Below are positions 1-10,084 of a stretch of 64,000 bases of DNA, one piece after another. Origin of the DNA: Candidatus Sodalis pierantonius str. SOPE (GTDB lineage Bacteria; Pseudomonadota; Gammaproteobacteria; Enterobacterales; Enterobacteriaceae); the NCBI RefSeq assembly GCF_000517405.1, contig NZ_CP006568.1, positions 4,092,001 to 4,156,000 of the forward strand. The letters run 5' to 3'. The translations under genes were made by a program, and so were the position numbers. Position 1 is the first letter of the stretch. Each line of letters begins with the position of its first letter. The notes beneath the pieces were generated by a model. It did no database searches and was not told the origin of the DNA. It saw only the letters and a program-made list of their open reading frames with translations.

Positions 1-1
1 C

Positions 2-1142
2 GACAGACGCCTGGCCTGGCTGGCGCTCAACCTCAGCGGCGTCATCAATTTCGATATCATTTCCTTTAACGATAATTATCTGTTAGTCATGCTCTGGCCT
101 TGGCTGTGGGTGTTTTTCCTACGGGCCGCCTTCGATCGCCCCGGTTGGTGGCTGGCGTTCGCCGTGACGGGGGGGGGCTGGCGTGCATGGCGAAATATTC
201 CAGCCTCTCGTTCATGTTCTCGGCCTGGATGTTGACGCTGCTAATACCGGCCATCCGCCGGTGTTATCGCCAACCGGCGTTTTATCTGGCCGTTCTGGTA
301 TGGCTTATTATTGTGGCACCAAACGGATGGTGGTTGTGGCAAAACGACTTTGCCGCCTTTAAATGGGTGGATTCGCAGGTCACGCCCGGTGTGACGCTGT
401 ACGGGCTACGCTCGGCAGCGACGGTGTTTTATCCGTTGGCGGTGCTTGCCGCCGTGCTCATCGTGCTGCGGGCCCGTCTGGGCTGGCCACCCACCCCGCA
501 GGGCCGGGCGGCTCTGGGGATGATGGTGATCCCGCTGGCGCCTATCCTGGTGTGGTTCACCTTCACGACGGCGGCCGTATCACCGAATGGCTACAGCCTT
601 ACATGATGCCCGCCACGGCGCTGATGATGGCCTGCGTGATGCAACCGCCTAACCGGCCGCTGGCGGGCACGCTGAAAAAACTGTTGCTGTGGGCGCCGGT
701 GGTGCTGGCGGGCTACAGCGCGGTGATGCTGTTAAACCTGCGAGGTGCCGGCGAAAAATTAGCCGGCATCAAGCCCTTTAGCCAGCAGGTAAACGAACGC
801 TGGCAGCGGCAGTATCACCAGCCGGTGCGCTTTGTCGGGGGCGATTATTTATCCCAGTGGCTGACGTTCTACACTGATGACCGTCCGGCGGTGATTACCC
901 CCTGGTCCGTGTATCGGCGGCCGAATATCTACACCCGCTCGTTGCGTCAGGATAGGTTGTTGCACGATGGCGTACTGCTGCTGGGGCCGCGCGGGCAGAA
1001 CTGCGGCGAAGCGGATTTCAACGATATACTGGCGCCCTGGCCGGCATTATCCATCGGTTATCGCGAGGAGATGACTTTTGTGCCCCATCCCAGCGCCGTT
1101 CCGATTTGTCTGGCGTTTGTGCCGCCGATGACGCCGGAATGA
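2..1142 (+). pseudogene. GT39-type membrane glycosyltransferase, frameshifted, 5' end outside window
   Basis: Three reading frames in succession encode one hydrophobic protein. Frame 2 runs from base 2 to about 175. It shifts at a run of G at 171-177 into frame 1, which is open to 606, and then near 560-590 into frame 3, which ends at the stop at 1140-1142. The pieces carry several membrane segments, a short lysine-containing segment (MAKYSSLSFMF) of the kind seen in the PMT_2/ArnT-like family, and a soluble C-terminal domain. Such enzymes move a sugar from a lipid-linked donor at the inner membrane; the substrate cannot be told here. The gene converges on the aminotransferase, 17 bp apart. 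Confidence 0.6.
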
Positions 1143-1159
1143 TCTCGCTACACTTCAAC

Positions 1160-2317
1160 TCACCGCGGGGAAGAAATGCTGTGACTACCGCGATTCGCCG
1201 CACGGGTTAGACGCTCTGGCCGCCGTATACCGGCGCCTTGTTCCAGCTTTTCGCTAGCGCTGGCAATACACCACCGCAGGCAGCTTTCGCCCGCTTCGCC
1301 GAATACGCTGCCTGGCGCCAGCTCGACGCCGGCCTCGGCCACCAGCGCTTTACAAAATGTTAAGCTGTCGTTTAGGCCGTGTACGCGGAAAAAGAGATAC
1401 ATGGCGCCCTGGGGCAGCGGTACTTCGACATCCGCCAGCGAGCCGAACCGCTGATATAGATAGTCGCGGGAAGCCTGAAAGCGGGTCACCGTCTTCTGGC
1501 GTAACGCCTCTCCCTGGTTTACCGCGACCAGGCCGGCTTTTTGCACGAAACCGGGGGCGCAACTGCTGTTATATTCAATCAGTTTGCCCAATTCATGCAT
1601 CAGCGCCGGCGGCGCGACCACCCAACCCAGCCGCCAGCCGGTCATCAGCCAACTTTTGGAAAAACTATTGATGACCACCAGCCTGTCGTTAGGATCGGCA
1701 ATATCGAGGAATGACGGCGCGCAGCGATCGGGGGGTCCGTCATACACAATGCGGCTATAGACCTCATCGGAAACGATCCAGATACCGTGCCGCCGGCAGT
1801 GCGCCAATATCTGCGCCTGTTGAGCCGCCGGCATCACCCAGCCGCTGGGGTTGTTGAGGGAATTGATCACCAGCGCCCGGTAATCGGGCGTCAAGGCGTG
1901 CAATAACGTTTCCGGTGAGAGATGCCAACGGGCGATGCCCTGCTCGTCCGGCCGCAGCTCAAGCGCGACCTCCTCCACCTGCGCGCCGAGAATGCGCGGG
2001 ATCTCCACCAGGTTCGGCCATACCGGCGTCACCACCACCACCCGATCCCCAGGGCTATACAGCGCTTGGGCGGTCAGCATCAGCGCGGATACTCCGGAAG
2101 AGGTCACAACGATCCGCTCCGCACTCACCGGCTGGTGCAGCCGCGAAAGGGAGTGTGCCAGCGCCTCACGCAAAGCCGGCTCGTCGAACCAGAACGGCAA
2201 AATATCGTCGCGGCCGATGCCGGCGTTGGCGACGTCGCGAATAGCGGAGAAGCGCAAATCGCGCACCGCTTCCCGCGCCAAGGCCGGGTGTCCGGCATGT
2301 AAAGGAAACTCTGACAT
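1160..2317 (-). CDS. PLP-dependent class I/II aminotransferase
   Basis: A 385-residue fold-type I aminotransferase. Visible signatures are NNPSG (residues 155-159), SDEVYSR (183-189) and the PLP-lysine motif SFSKSW with Lys221, followed by TGWRLGW. Compared with the family, about 30 residues seem to be missing after FWF at residue 44, where the Gly/substrate loop and a Tyr-containing turn are normally found, so activity is doubtful. The last 25 residues (after EKLEQGA) are rich in Arg and Ser and do not look like a normal C-terminus; a late frameshift is likely. The neighbouring kinase-like gene suggests an amino-acid or amine pathway, but the substrate is unknown. Confidence 0.75.
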   Translation of the reverse strand: MSEFPLHAGHPALAREAVRDLRFSAIRDVANAGIGRDDILPFWFDEPALREALAHSLSRLHQPVSAERIVVTSSGVSALMLTAQALYSPGDRVVVVTPVWPNLVEIPRILGAQVEEVALELRPDEQGIARWHLSPETLLHALTPDYRALVINSLNNPSGWVMPAAQQAQILAHCRRHGIWIVSDEVYSRIVYDGPPDRCAPSFLDIADPNDRLVVINSFSKSWLMTGWRLGWVVAPPALMHELGKLIEYNSSCAPGFVQKAGLVAVNQGEALRQKTVTRFQASRDYLYQRFGSLADVEVPLPQGAMYLFFRVHGLNDSLTFCKALVAEAGVELAPGSVFGEAGESCLRWCIASASEKLEQGAGIRRPERLTRAANRGSHSISSPR

Positions 2318-2650
2318 AGTAACGACAGCCTTTTATTAGACAAGGGGATCCGCTGCGCCCGCCATCCGTTACGCCGCCTGCGGCAAGCGGCCCGGTACGG
2401 ATGACTGCGTATCAGCCACCAACTCCCATCAGAGTAACCGATACTTAATTGCCAACAATAGCGATAATTGCTGTCGCAGCGAGGGCGCCTACCGATAATG
2501 CCTCTCACGGCTAACGACCGTAGCGCTTTCGGGAAAATCTTTGGTAGCAACGGCTGTTGCACGTTGTCGCGCTAGGGGACTGAACGCGATCGGGAGAATT
2601 GGCACCGGAATTGCATGCTTATTTGCCTCACGTCTCTCAAGGAGTTAAGC
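2318..2650. other. Divergent intergenic region
   Basis: This 333-bp gap separates the leftward aminotransferase from the rightward phosphotransferase. It must hold both promoters, but I cannot assign boxes with confidence. A clear ribosome-binding site (AAGGAG, about 2639-2644) precedes the ATG at 2651. Confidence 0.4.
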
Positions 2651-3176
2651 ATGGCCGCCGAACAGTACGACAGTCTGTTGCCCATCAAGCGCTCGCCGCC
2701 TTTCCTTGGCTGACGCCACGGCGCGTGAGTCTGTTTTGTCGCTCCGAAAACGCCACATTGCGCGTCATTGATCAGTATAATCAAGGCTATGCGCTGCGCA
2801 TCCATCGGCCGAATTACCATTCATTAGCGGATATCCGAAGTGAACTCTGCTGGCTGCAAGCGCTACAGGCCGCCGGCATTGCGGTGTCAAAGGCCAGGCT
2901 GCAACAGGACGGCCTGCCCGTGGTTTCCCTGCGCGCCGCTAACGGGCAGACTCGCTATGCGGTGCTATTGACTGGATTGAAGGCACGGTATTGCAAAGCG
3001 ATGTCGACAGCGTGCGCAAAATCGATTTCGTGGTGCTGGGCGAAATTACCGCGCGCTTGCACCAGCAAAGCCGGCAATGGATGCTGCCGGCCGAATTTAG
3101 CCGCCTAACCTGGGATCATGATTCGATGGTCGGGGCGAAAGGGCTCTGGGGACACTGGCGGTCGGTGCCCGCCTGC
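2651..3176 (+). pseudogene. APH/choline-kinase-like phosphotransferase, 5' part
   Basis: The gene starts at ATG 2651 behind AAGGAG (MAAEQYDSLLP). The frame shifts near 2685 into the frame carrying HQALAAFPWLTP and FCRSENATLRV, then again near 2970 into DWIEGTVLQSDVD and ITARLHQQSRQW. This is the N-terminal nucleotide-binding half of a kinase of the aminoglycoside-phosphotransferase superfamily. An IS256 element starts at 3177. Removing both IS elements and one TSD copy, and correcting one base, restores the reading V-P-G-L-S-P-D-D into the 3' part at 7009. Lesions are therefore two frameshifts and two nested insertions. Confidence 0.7.
3168..3176. repeat. Target-site copy left of IS256 copy A
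   Basis: CCCGCCTGC here and CCGGCCTGC at 4413-4421 match at 8 of 9 positions. They bracket IS256 copy A and are read as its 9-bp target duplication with one later substitution. The right copy overlaps the first three bases of the IS21 element, so IS256 arrived after IS21. Confidence 0.6.
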
Positions 3177-4412
3177 GACCCTGTACACGATTCTGTGTAA
3201 ATGCCTTTTCTCAGAAGTGACCGTCCAGGCGGTCACCGAACTCGATAATAAAGCGGCTCATTGCCATGCGCCAGTCCCTCAAAGGCATTGTCCATTTCTG
3301 TGAGGCCGCCTGTATCGCCAGCCACACCACCTTTTTCACTGCGTCGTCGGTCGGGAACACCTTGCGCTTTTTGATGGCATGCCGGATCACGCTGTTTAAC
3401 GACTCGATGGCGTTGGTCGTGTAGATCACCTTGCGGATGTCCCAGGCACTGGAGAACGCTTCCAGCGCCTGCAAGCCGGCTTCTTCCGTAGGGGCCTGAT
3501 AGATAGCTTTCAGGTCGCGGGTGACGGCCTTGAAGTCCTTCCAGGAGACGAACCGCAGGCTGTTGCGCACCATATGTACGATACACAGCTGGAGCCGCGC
3601 CTCCGGATACACCGCGTTAATAGCGTCAGGGAAACCTTTCAGCCCGTCTACGCAGGCGATAAGGATATCGTTCAGGCCGTGTTTTTTCAGCTCTGTCAGC
3701 ACGTTCAGCCAGAACTTTGCGCTTTCATTTTCGGCCAGCCACATACCTAGCAACTCTTTCTGGCCTTCGATGTTGATGCCCAGCGCCAGGAACACAGATT
3801 TGTTGATGATGCGGCTGTCCTGCCGGACTTTTAGAACGATACAATCAAGATAAACAATGGGATAGACTGCATCCAGAGGCCGGTTTTGCCATTCGACAAC
3901 CTGCTCCATGACCGCATCGGTGACCTTTGAGACCAGCGCCGGCGAGACATCGGCGTCATACAGCTCTTTGAACGCGGCGGCGATCTCGCGGGTGGTCATC
4001 CCTTTGGCGTACAACGATAAAATCTGGTTATCCATCCCGCTAATCCGGGTCTGGTTCTTCTTCACCAGTTGCGGTTCAAAGGAACCGTCACGATCGCGCG
4101 GAGTACGCAGCGCCAGCGGGCCATCGCCAGTGGTAACGGTTTTTGTGGAATAGCCGTTGCGGGCGTTGGTCCCCGGTTTAGGCTGATTTTTATCGTAGCC
4201 GAGGTGATGGGTCATTTCGGCATTGAGAGCTGCTTCGACGCTGATTTTTTTCAGCAGCCGATCGAAGTGACTGAGATCTTCAGGGGTTTTGAGATTTTTG
4301 GCCAGTTCGTTAGCCAGAGCCTGCAACTGTTTTTCGTCCATAAATTAACCTGTTTTTGATGTTGGATTGAACATATCAAAATCAGGCAAATACACAAATT
4401 TCTAAACAGGCT
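3177..4412 (-). mobile_element. IS256-family element, copy A (78-bp internal deletion)
   Basis: Terminal inverted repeats start GACCCTGTACACG at the left and read AGCCTGTTTAGAA inward from the right. The length is 1236 bp against 1314 bp for copy B. The difference is a 78-bp in-frame deletion between two GACATCCGC repeats in the transposase gene. The element sits at the junction of the phosphotransferase gene and an IS21 element. Confidence 0.9.
3211..4341 (-). pseudogene. IS256-family transposase, internally deleted
   Basis: 376 residues starting MDEKQLQALANEL. DDE-type transposase with Asp in YLDCIV, Asp in CVDGLKG and Glu in TNAIESLNS. It lacks 26 residues between AWDIR and KVIYTT that copies B and C have (beginning YPQISRSW). 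The reading frame is open, but the lost stretch lies between the second Asp and the catalytic Glu, so the enzyme is probably inactive. Confidence 0.85.
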
Positions 4413-4538
4413 CCGGCCTGCAGATTCCGACGTATCCGATCAGCTGTTCCGGCGACATCCGATCAGTTATTCCGATATTTTCCGATCACCCATTCCAGTG
4501 ATATTCGTTCACGTGTTCGCTCATCTTCTGACTCGAGT

Positions 4539-5288
4539 TTAGTCTATTTTTCCTGTGCTGGCTACTCCTTGCTCTTTGCGTAGTGATTCGCCTTTAAGTT
4601 CCAGTCTATAGCTGGGGTGTACTAACCGATCGAGTAACGCGTCAGCTGTAGTGGGGTTTTCTATCAGTCCATACCATTTTTTCACCGGCAGTTGACTGAT
4701 CAGGATGCTGCTGCTTTTGTCGTAGCGATCTTCCATCACCTCCAACAGCATCGTTGCCTGCATCGGACTTATTGATTCTAGGCCCACGTCGTCCAAGATC
4801 AGTAACTCTATTTTTTCTAACTGCTTAAGCTGTTTTAGATAGGTCCCGTCTACCTGACACTGGTGAAGATGGGCCAGCAACCGACCCACTCGCCAGTAAC
4901 GCACGCTATATTGCTGCCGGCATGCCTGCTCACCAAGCGCACAACTGAGCCAGGTTTTGCCCGTACCTGTTGGCCCCGTGATGAGTATGCTTTTCTGATA
5001 TTTCAGATATTGTCCCCCTAGCAGATCTCGCATCTGTTCCGGTGTCACTCCTCGGCTAGGGATATAGCGGATATCTTCCGGTTTTGCCTGCAAGCGCATT
5101 TGCGATTGCCGTCGCATACGGCATATGTTATTGTTTTTTCTATGTAAATTTTCCGCTTCTACCATCAGCGACAACCGCTCCTCGAACCCCAGCTCCCCAT
5201 AACTCCCCGGGAGTTCGCGTTGCGTCTCCAACGCCTGGACCATTGCCGACAACTTCAGCTCTCGCAGAGCCATTAACAGTGTATCCAT
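4539..5288 (-). CDS. istB: IS21-family helper ATPase IstB
   Basis: 249 residues, the usual IstB length. An AAA+ domain with Walker A GPTGTGKTW (about residues 105-113) and Walker B LLILDDVG is present. IstB assembles on target DNA and stimulates strand transfer by IstA. The gene lies 11 bp downstream of the end of istA. The protein is intact, but its partner transposase is frameshifted. Confidence 0.92.
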   Translation of the reverse strand: MDTLLMALRELKLSAMVQALETQRELPGSYGELGFEERLSLMVEAENLHRKNNNICRMRRQSQMRLQAKPEDIRYIPSRGVTPEQMRDLLGGQYLKYQKSILITGPTGTGKTWLSCALGEQACRQQYSVRYWRVGRLLAHLHQCQVDGTYLKQLKQLEKIELLILDDVGLESISPMQATMLLEVMEDRYDKSSSILISQLPVKKWYGLIENPTTADALLDRLVHPSYRLELKGESLRKEQGVASTGKID

Positions 5289-5299
5289 ATTTATTCTCC

Positions 5300-6840
5300 T
5301 TAGTGATAACTGTCCGGACCTCGGAGGTTTTCGTGAACCAGCATTGATACGCCGGCTCCGTCCTGGGTGACCTCACTTTCACGACCGTGTTTCAATACGT
5401 TGGCTATGAAAGAGCGGTTAATGCACCCTTTTTCCAACGCCAGCGCGCAGGCCTTCTCCAGTCGCGTCGTCTCATAGCGCCGTTGCAGATTGAGTAGCCC
5501 CAGCACGGAGCGGTAAGCCCGCTTTTACTCTTTTGGATGGACGCGACCACTTTCAGTGTGCACACACCCACCGACAGCGCCCAACTGCACAACCTTTCCG
5601 GCGTCCACTGACTCTGCCCCTTATGGTTAGCCGGCATGTGCGCCGCCTGAGTCGTGTGCCTATAGGCGTTATCGCTGCGAGTGTGCGTAGCCACGCAGAC
5701 GCCCTTATGGTGGATTTGCACCAGCCGTTGGGTGGCGATGACGTCAACGCGCTCGCCAACCAGCGGATGCGGCACCGAGTACCAGTTTTTGCCGTAGTCT
5801 ATGTGGTAATCAGGTCCCACTCGGGCAACGAGATACTCACTGTATTCCCATTGTGTGGGCGGTAGAGGCCCAAGAGCCGGTTTGTCCAGCTGCTCGAAGC
5901 GTTCAAGGCGACTTTGTCCGCCGTAATGACGCATCGGACGCAAATTCAACTCATGATTGAGTTCTCGTATCACCTGGTTGAGTTCGGCCAGCGAGTAGAA
6001 CCTACGTTTACGCAACCGGGCCAAAACCCAGCGTTCTACCAGCTGCACAGTTGATTCTGCCTTCGCCTTGTCTTTCGGTTTTCTCGGGCGCGCCGGTAGC
6101 ACCACTGTCTCATAGTGATTTGCCAGCGCCTGGTAGCTCTGGTTTATGACCGGCTCATAGCGGTCAGGGGTGCTGACAGCGCTGCGCAGATTATCAGGTA
6201 TCATCAGCTCCGGAACCCCACCCATGAAGTGCAGGCAGCAGCTATTGGCGTTGAGCCACGATGCCATGTCCTGGCCTTCGCAGGCTTCGATATACGCATA
6301 GCCTGACACGCCCATGGCAGCGACGAAGATAGCGACCTGGCGTACGCTACCGGTCGCAGGGTTGACGATAGGTACGGTGGGGCCACAGAAGTCTATGAAG
6401 AGCTTTTCGCCAGCCTTGTGCTCCATGCGCATGGAACGCCTCTGCTTCTTTTTCCAGTCACGGAACAGTGCACAAAACTGTGAGTAACCGAGGGCATCAC
6501 CGCCCACGGCGGACTGATATTCCATCCAGAGCAGCTGCTTGGTCATGCCCTTGCGGCTTAACTCGGTATCGATATCAAGCCAGCTGGGTAAGGTATTGAT
6601 AACTTTTCCGGATTTGCCGGGATAGAGCAGGCGGTCGAGGTCGACGGGGGACAGTTCCGCCGGCAATGGCCAGACCAGGTTAGCTACCGTGAATCGGCCG
6701 AGGATATCGTGCACGGTAGTACAGCCTATGCCGAGCGCTGCTGCGATAGTGCGATTCGAGCGACGCTGCTCGAATTTCATACGTAAGACATTAATATAGT
6801 TGCACATTTCCGTTCTCGCTTTCTTCTTTTTACGTGCCAT
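5300..6840 (-). pseudogene. istA: IS21-family transposase IstA, frameshifted near the C-terminus
   Basis: Starts MARKKKKARTEM with an HTH (residues about 25-50), then an rve/DDE core with FIDFCGPT, MIPDNLRSAV and KAEST. The frame breaks near 5520. The ORF runs on to a false stop at 5404, while the true C-terminus (AYRSVLGLLNLQRRYETT to GPDSYH) continues in another frame to 5300. The catalytic core precedes the lesion, but the lost end is normally conserved. Confidence 0.88.
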
Positions 6841-7008
6841 GCCATGCCCCCGGAAGCTAAAAGTCTCCAGAGTATGGCGGAACAGAAGATGAGCGATCGG
6901 ACAGAATCGGAATCGCTGATCGGGCGACCGGAATCAGTGATCGGATGAAATCAGAATTAGTGATCGGGTGAAATCGGAATCGGTGATCGGATGTGACCGG
7001 AACCAGCA

Positions 7009-7486
7009 CGGCCTGAGCCCGGACGATTGCGCGCTCATTGAGCACTGCTTGAGCCGGACGGTGGACGCCCTGCGACGTTATGGGCAATCTCCCGCGCGTT
7101 TTGGGCTGATCCACGCCGATTTACGGCTGACCAACGTCATGCGGTACCGGGATGAAACGAGGGTGATTGACTTCGACGACTGTGGCTTCGGCTGGTATTT
7201 ACACGATCTGGCGGCGGCAGTCAGCTTTGTCGAACACCCCCCCGCCGCGCCGGAATGGGTCGCGGGCTGGTTAGAAGGCCATCAGCGCCACTGCCCGCTC
7301 GGTGAGGAGGATAAGGCGGTGCTGCCGGCGCTGTTCATGCAGCGGCGTATTCAACTGTTGGCGTGGGTGGGCTCCCATGCCGAGACCGAGCAGGCACGCT
7401 CCCTGGGGCCGCAATGGGTTGGCGAAACGCTGCGTTTATGCCGCCGGTATCGGGATAACACTGGGCTACCGATAGGCGCCGGTTAA
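7009..7486 (+). pseudogene. APH/choline-kinase-like phosphotransferase, 3' part
   Basis: Continues the gene begun at 2651. It contains the catalytic loop motif LIHADLRLTNVM (HxD...N) and the metal-binding motif VIDFDDCGFG, then LHDLAAAVSF, all diagnostic of the APH/ChoK kinase fold. The stop is at 7484-7486. The CGGCC at 7009-7013 is the right target duplication of the IS21 element. This half has no further lesion, which fits recent inactivation. Confidence 0.75.
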
Positions 7487-7896
7487 ACAGGGAAGGGGCG
7501 CCCGCCGATATAATGCTCGCGGCGGCGGGGACAGCCCGTCTTACCTCAAAGGAATAGCGGCTTCGATTAGCAAGTAATAAAGAGACTAATGGTAATCCTA
7601 CTAACCAATAAATGGAAATTAAATGAACTCCTGGTATTTTAATATCAAATCATTTTTTGTGTATAATGATTTACATTACTATTAAGTATTTGAATTTACT
7701 TATTGTGAAGTCAGGGTTTCATATTTTAATGGCTTGTGGAGAATGTTATTTAATTGTGCTGAAAGATGGATTTTCAGCGCAGTGGGCGTTATGTCCTGAA
7801 TTATCCCGTCATGCTTAATTATCGCTAATGAATATGTCTGTTGAGACGACCTGCCTGGCTTCGGACCCACTACTAATCTGACTTTGCGTCATACAG
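7487..7896. other. AT-rich intergenic region upstream of the MarT-like gene
   Basis: 410 bp, markedly AT-rich from about 7560 to 7760, unlike the surrounding GC-rich coding DNA. I see no credible ORF. AT-rich leaders of this kind are common in front of ToxR/CadC-type regulators in enterics and often bind H-NS; that role is inference. Confidence 0.4.
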
Positions 7897-8730
7897 GTGC
7901 AACTTATCGTGCTTAAAAAGTATATTATCAATGATATCATTGAATTTAACGCAGATGAATGTGTCCTCGTCTATATCAACACGGGCGATGCGATTCCGCT
8001 CACGCTGTCCGCCTCGCGTTTGCTGGAGTATTTCGTCAATTCCGGCGGCATCATTCTTACTCGCGAATCTCTACTGGAAAATGTGTGGAGCAAATACGGC
8101 CTCACCGCCTCCGGCAATAACCTGAATCAATATGTCAGCGTACTGCGGCGCACTCTGGCGGGGCTTGGCATCAATAACTTTATTGATACACTGCCCAAGG
8201 TGGGATTCAAATTGAATCCGGCGGTCACCATTACCCTGCCGCCGGGGGCGGAGATGGAGGGGGAGTCGCCGCCGACCGACATTGACGGGTTCCCTGCTCC
8301 CGTCGAACCTGCGCCGCCGCTCGCGGCCGGTCATCAGCGCGGGGCGAAGCGCAATCATCAACGCCATTTGGCCTTATTCGGCGGGCTGGCACTGATGATC
8401 ATACTTGGCGGGCTGAGCTATTCCTTTTGGTCGACCTCGGGCGCGGTGGCCGCCCATACCCTCACGCTTCCCGCCTCGGGAAAATGCCAGATCACCTTTA
8501 TGCGGGACTTACCTGAGGCGGCTCGCGCCCGCAGGTTACAAGAAATAAATGCCATTATTAAGGAAAATGACAGGGTTTGTGACAAAGAGAAGCGCGTCTA
8601 TTTCGTCAGTGAGAAGGACAATGACCCCGTCAGTTTCGGCCGCACGCTGCTCTCGCTGTGCCATATCGGTGGTAAGCAGGAAAATATCAGCTGTGAGAAT
8701 TTCTATTATTACAACCGGAAAACGTTATGA
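7897..8730 (+). CDS. MarT-like (ToxR/CadC-type) membrane-anchored transcriptional regulator
   Basis: 277 residues from the GTG at 7897. An in-frame GTG at 7909 (MLKKYIINDI) is also plausible, because AGGTG at 7895-7899 is well placed for it. Residues about 10-108 form an OmpR/PhoB-type winged helix (LTLSASRLLEYF, NLNQYVSVLRRTL, DTLPKVGFKL). A Pro/Ala-rich linker follows, then one membrane helix (about 158-178) and a short periplasmic domain with Cys residues. This is the architecture of one-component regulators such as CadC, ToxR and MarT. The stop overlaps the start of the FidL-like gene (ATGA), matching the marT-fidL pair. The reading frame is intact. Confidence 0.8.
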   Translation: MQLIVLKKYIINDIIEFNADECVLVYINTGDAIPLTLSASRLLEYFVNSGGIILTRESLLENVWSKYGLTASGNNLNQYVSVLRRTLAGLGINNFIDTLPKVGFKLNPAVTITLPPGAEMEGESPPTDIDGFPAPVEPAPPLAAGHQRGAKRNHQRHLALFGGLALMIILGGLSYSFWSTSGAVAAHTLTLPASGKCQITFMRDLPEAARARRLQEINAIIKENDRVCDKEKRVYFVSEKDNDPVSFGRTLLSLCHIGGKQENISCENFYYYNRKTL

Positions 8731-9224
8731 AGTATAAACGCGTTATTGTGATTGCATTGGCGGTCATTGTTGCCGCCGGCGCACTGTTGCACTTTCTGAG
8801 CGCTGGCGAAGACCTTTTTAACCCATTGCGGCAGATTGATTGTAAAGCGTTCTCGGTGAATAACCTCGATGATGGTAACCAGCGGTTTAGGTTCTCCCTT
8901 AATGTGCGTGCGCGGTTATTCGGTAAAGGGGAGGGCACTTTGTATTATGAAGGGTATGCCAATCATAACGGTAGTGACAGTTATTTCGCTCGCACGGTGT
9001 ATCTAAGCCATGCGCAGCGGGTGGGGAAAGATACCTACCGTTATCAAATCGACAATGTGGTTAAATCGCCGCTAGACCAAACTCAGGAAGCGGTCTTCGA
9101 TGAATTCTGGAGTGAGAATACCGCCGACAAAAATGTGCTTTTGTTGTCGGTGACACCGCTTGCGCCTAACACTTACCTTTTCGGCAGCGCCTTTTCTCCC
9201 CAGTTTACCTGCATCGCGCAATAA
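8727..9224 (+). CDS. FidL-like inner-membrane protein
   Basis: 165 residues. An N-terminal membrane segment (about residues 4-23) is followed by a periplasmic domain with one Cys pair (IDCKAF near the start, FTCIAQ at the end). The gene overlaps the MarT-like gene by ATGA, so the two are translationally coupled. In Salmonella, fidL lies beside marT and encodes a small membrane protein of unknown mechanism. Assignment rests on this pairing, size and topology more than on sequence motifs. Confidence 0.65.
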   Translation: MKYKRVIVIALAVIVAAGALLHFLSAGEDLFNPLRQIDCKAFSVNNLDDGNQRFRFSLNVRARLFGKGEGTLYYEGYANHNGSDSYFARTVYLSHAQRVGKDTYRYQIDNVVKSPLDQTQEAVFDEFWSENTADKNVLLLSVTPLAPNTYLFGSAFSPQFTCIAQ

Positions 9225-9501
9225 ATAAACGCCGCCCCCGCTGGCATGACCGGCTGGGGACAGGCTACGCAGGCGTGAGCGACCCCCTGTCGGGTGAACA
9301 ATGGTCGGCATGAGCGACTTACGATATGCCGGCAGGGCGTTTTCGGTCATAATGTCTCCTTTATAAGCCATTTCGGTAAGATGCGGACCGGCACGGTTAC
9401 CCGTCATGATGAATGAACGGTGCGCGGCCCGATCACGGCGCTGTGCCGGCGAATTTCCTCTGTGCCGGCTCAACGACGGCGCACGGCAAAAAAGGAAGCC
9501 T

Positions 9502-9864
9502 ATGATCTCAGTTACGATCTACCATAACCCCGCATGCGGCACTTCGCGCAAAACGCTGGCCTTGATCCGCGACAGCGGCATTGAACCGAGCGTGATCCAC
9601 TATCTGGAGCAGCCGCCCTGCCGGGCACAGCTGAAAGAGATGCTCAACGCTATGGGACTGCGCGCCCGTGATCTATTGCGTAGCAAAGAAGCGCTTTACC
9701 GGCAATGGGGGCTGGAAGACGCGCAGCTTAGCGAGGAGGATCTTATAGAGGCGATGCTTAAGGCGCCCATCCTGATGAATCGGCCGATAGTGGTGACTCC
9801 CATCGGTACGCGGCTCTGTCGGCCTGCGGAAACGGTGCTGGAAATTTTACCTTTGCCGCGCTAA
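9502..9864 (+). CDS. arsC: Arsenate reductase (glutaredoxin type)
   Basis: 120 residues. The ATG at 9502 is chosen over upstream codons because AAGGAAG (9492-9498) precedes it and the protein begins as ArsC does (MISVTIYHNPACGTSR). The catalytic Cys12 is present, with the Arg residues in LLRSKE and in RPIVVTPIGTRLCRP that stabilise arsenate. The enzyme reduces arsenate to arsenite with glutathione and glutaredoxin. It is about 20 residues shorter at the C-terminus than plasmid R773 ArsC. No arsB or arsR is nearby, so it stands alone. Confidence 0.9.
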   Translation: MISVTIYHNPACGTSRKTLALIRDSGIEPSVIHYLEQPPCRAQLKEMLNAMGLRARDLLRSKEALYRQWGLEDAQLSEEDLIEAMLKAPILMNRPIVVTPIGTRLCRPAETVLEILPLPR

Positions 9865-9940
9865 CGGGCTTTATCCCCGCGCGCGCTTTGTTACACAGTT
9901 AACACGGCCAGGGGCGGGCGTTAACGCGCCTTTATGACAC

Positions 9941-9958
9941 CCACCGGCCTTCCGGTGG
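9941..9958 (+). terminator. Candidate hairpin downstream of arsC
   Basis: CCACCGG and CCGGTGG form a perfect 7-bp stem with a CCTT loop, 77 bp after arsC. There is no following T-run, so intrinsic termination is uncertain. Confidence 0.35.
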
Positions 9959-10084
9959 TGTACTCATTGCAGCGCTGCAAACGGTCTGCCTATTGCCTTG
10001 ATTAGGCTCATTGCCGCAATGGCCTGTTTAAACCGGCGCGGGTATTTACCGGCTTACCGTCGCATTGTAGATTAATCAAAAGAC

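Larger units (their letters stand above)
4419..7008 (-). mobile_element. IS21-family element (istA/istB)
   Basis: 2590 bp with TGCAGATTCCG at one end and, reading inward from the other, TGCTGGTTCCGG. It is flanked by 5-bp target duplications CGGCC at 4414-4418 and 7009-7013. Both termini carry several copies of a CCGATCA-type short repeat, the multiple terminal transposase sites typical of IS21. It is inserted in the phosphotransferase gene. Confidence 0.9.

Noticed and set aside
4419..4500. Short repeated CCGATCA-like units suggesting a CRISPR or iteron array
   Set aside because: They lie at both ends of the IS21 element and are its multiple terminal transposase sites; spacing is irregular and there are no cas genes.
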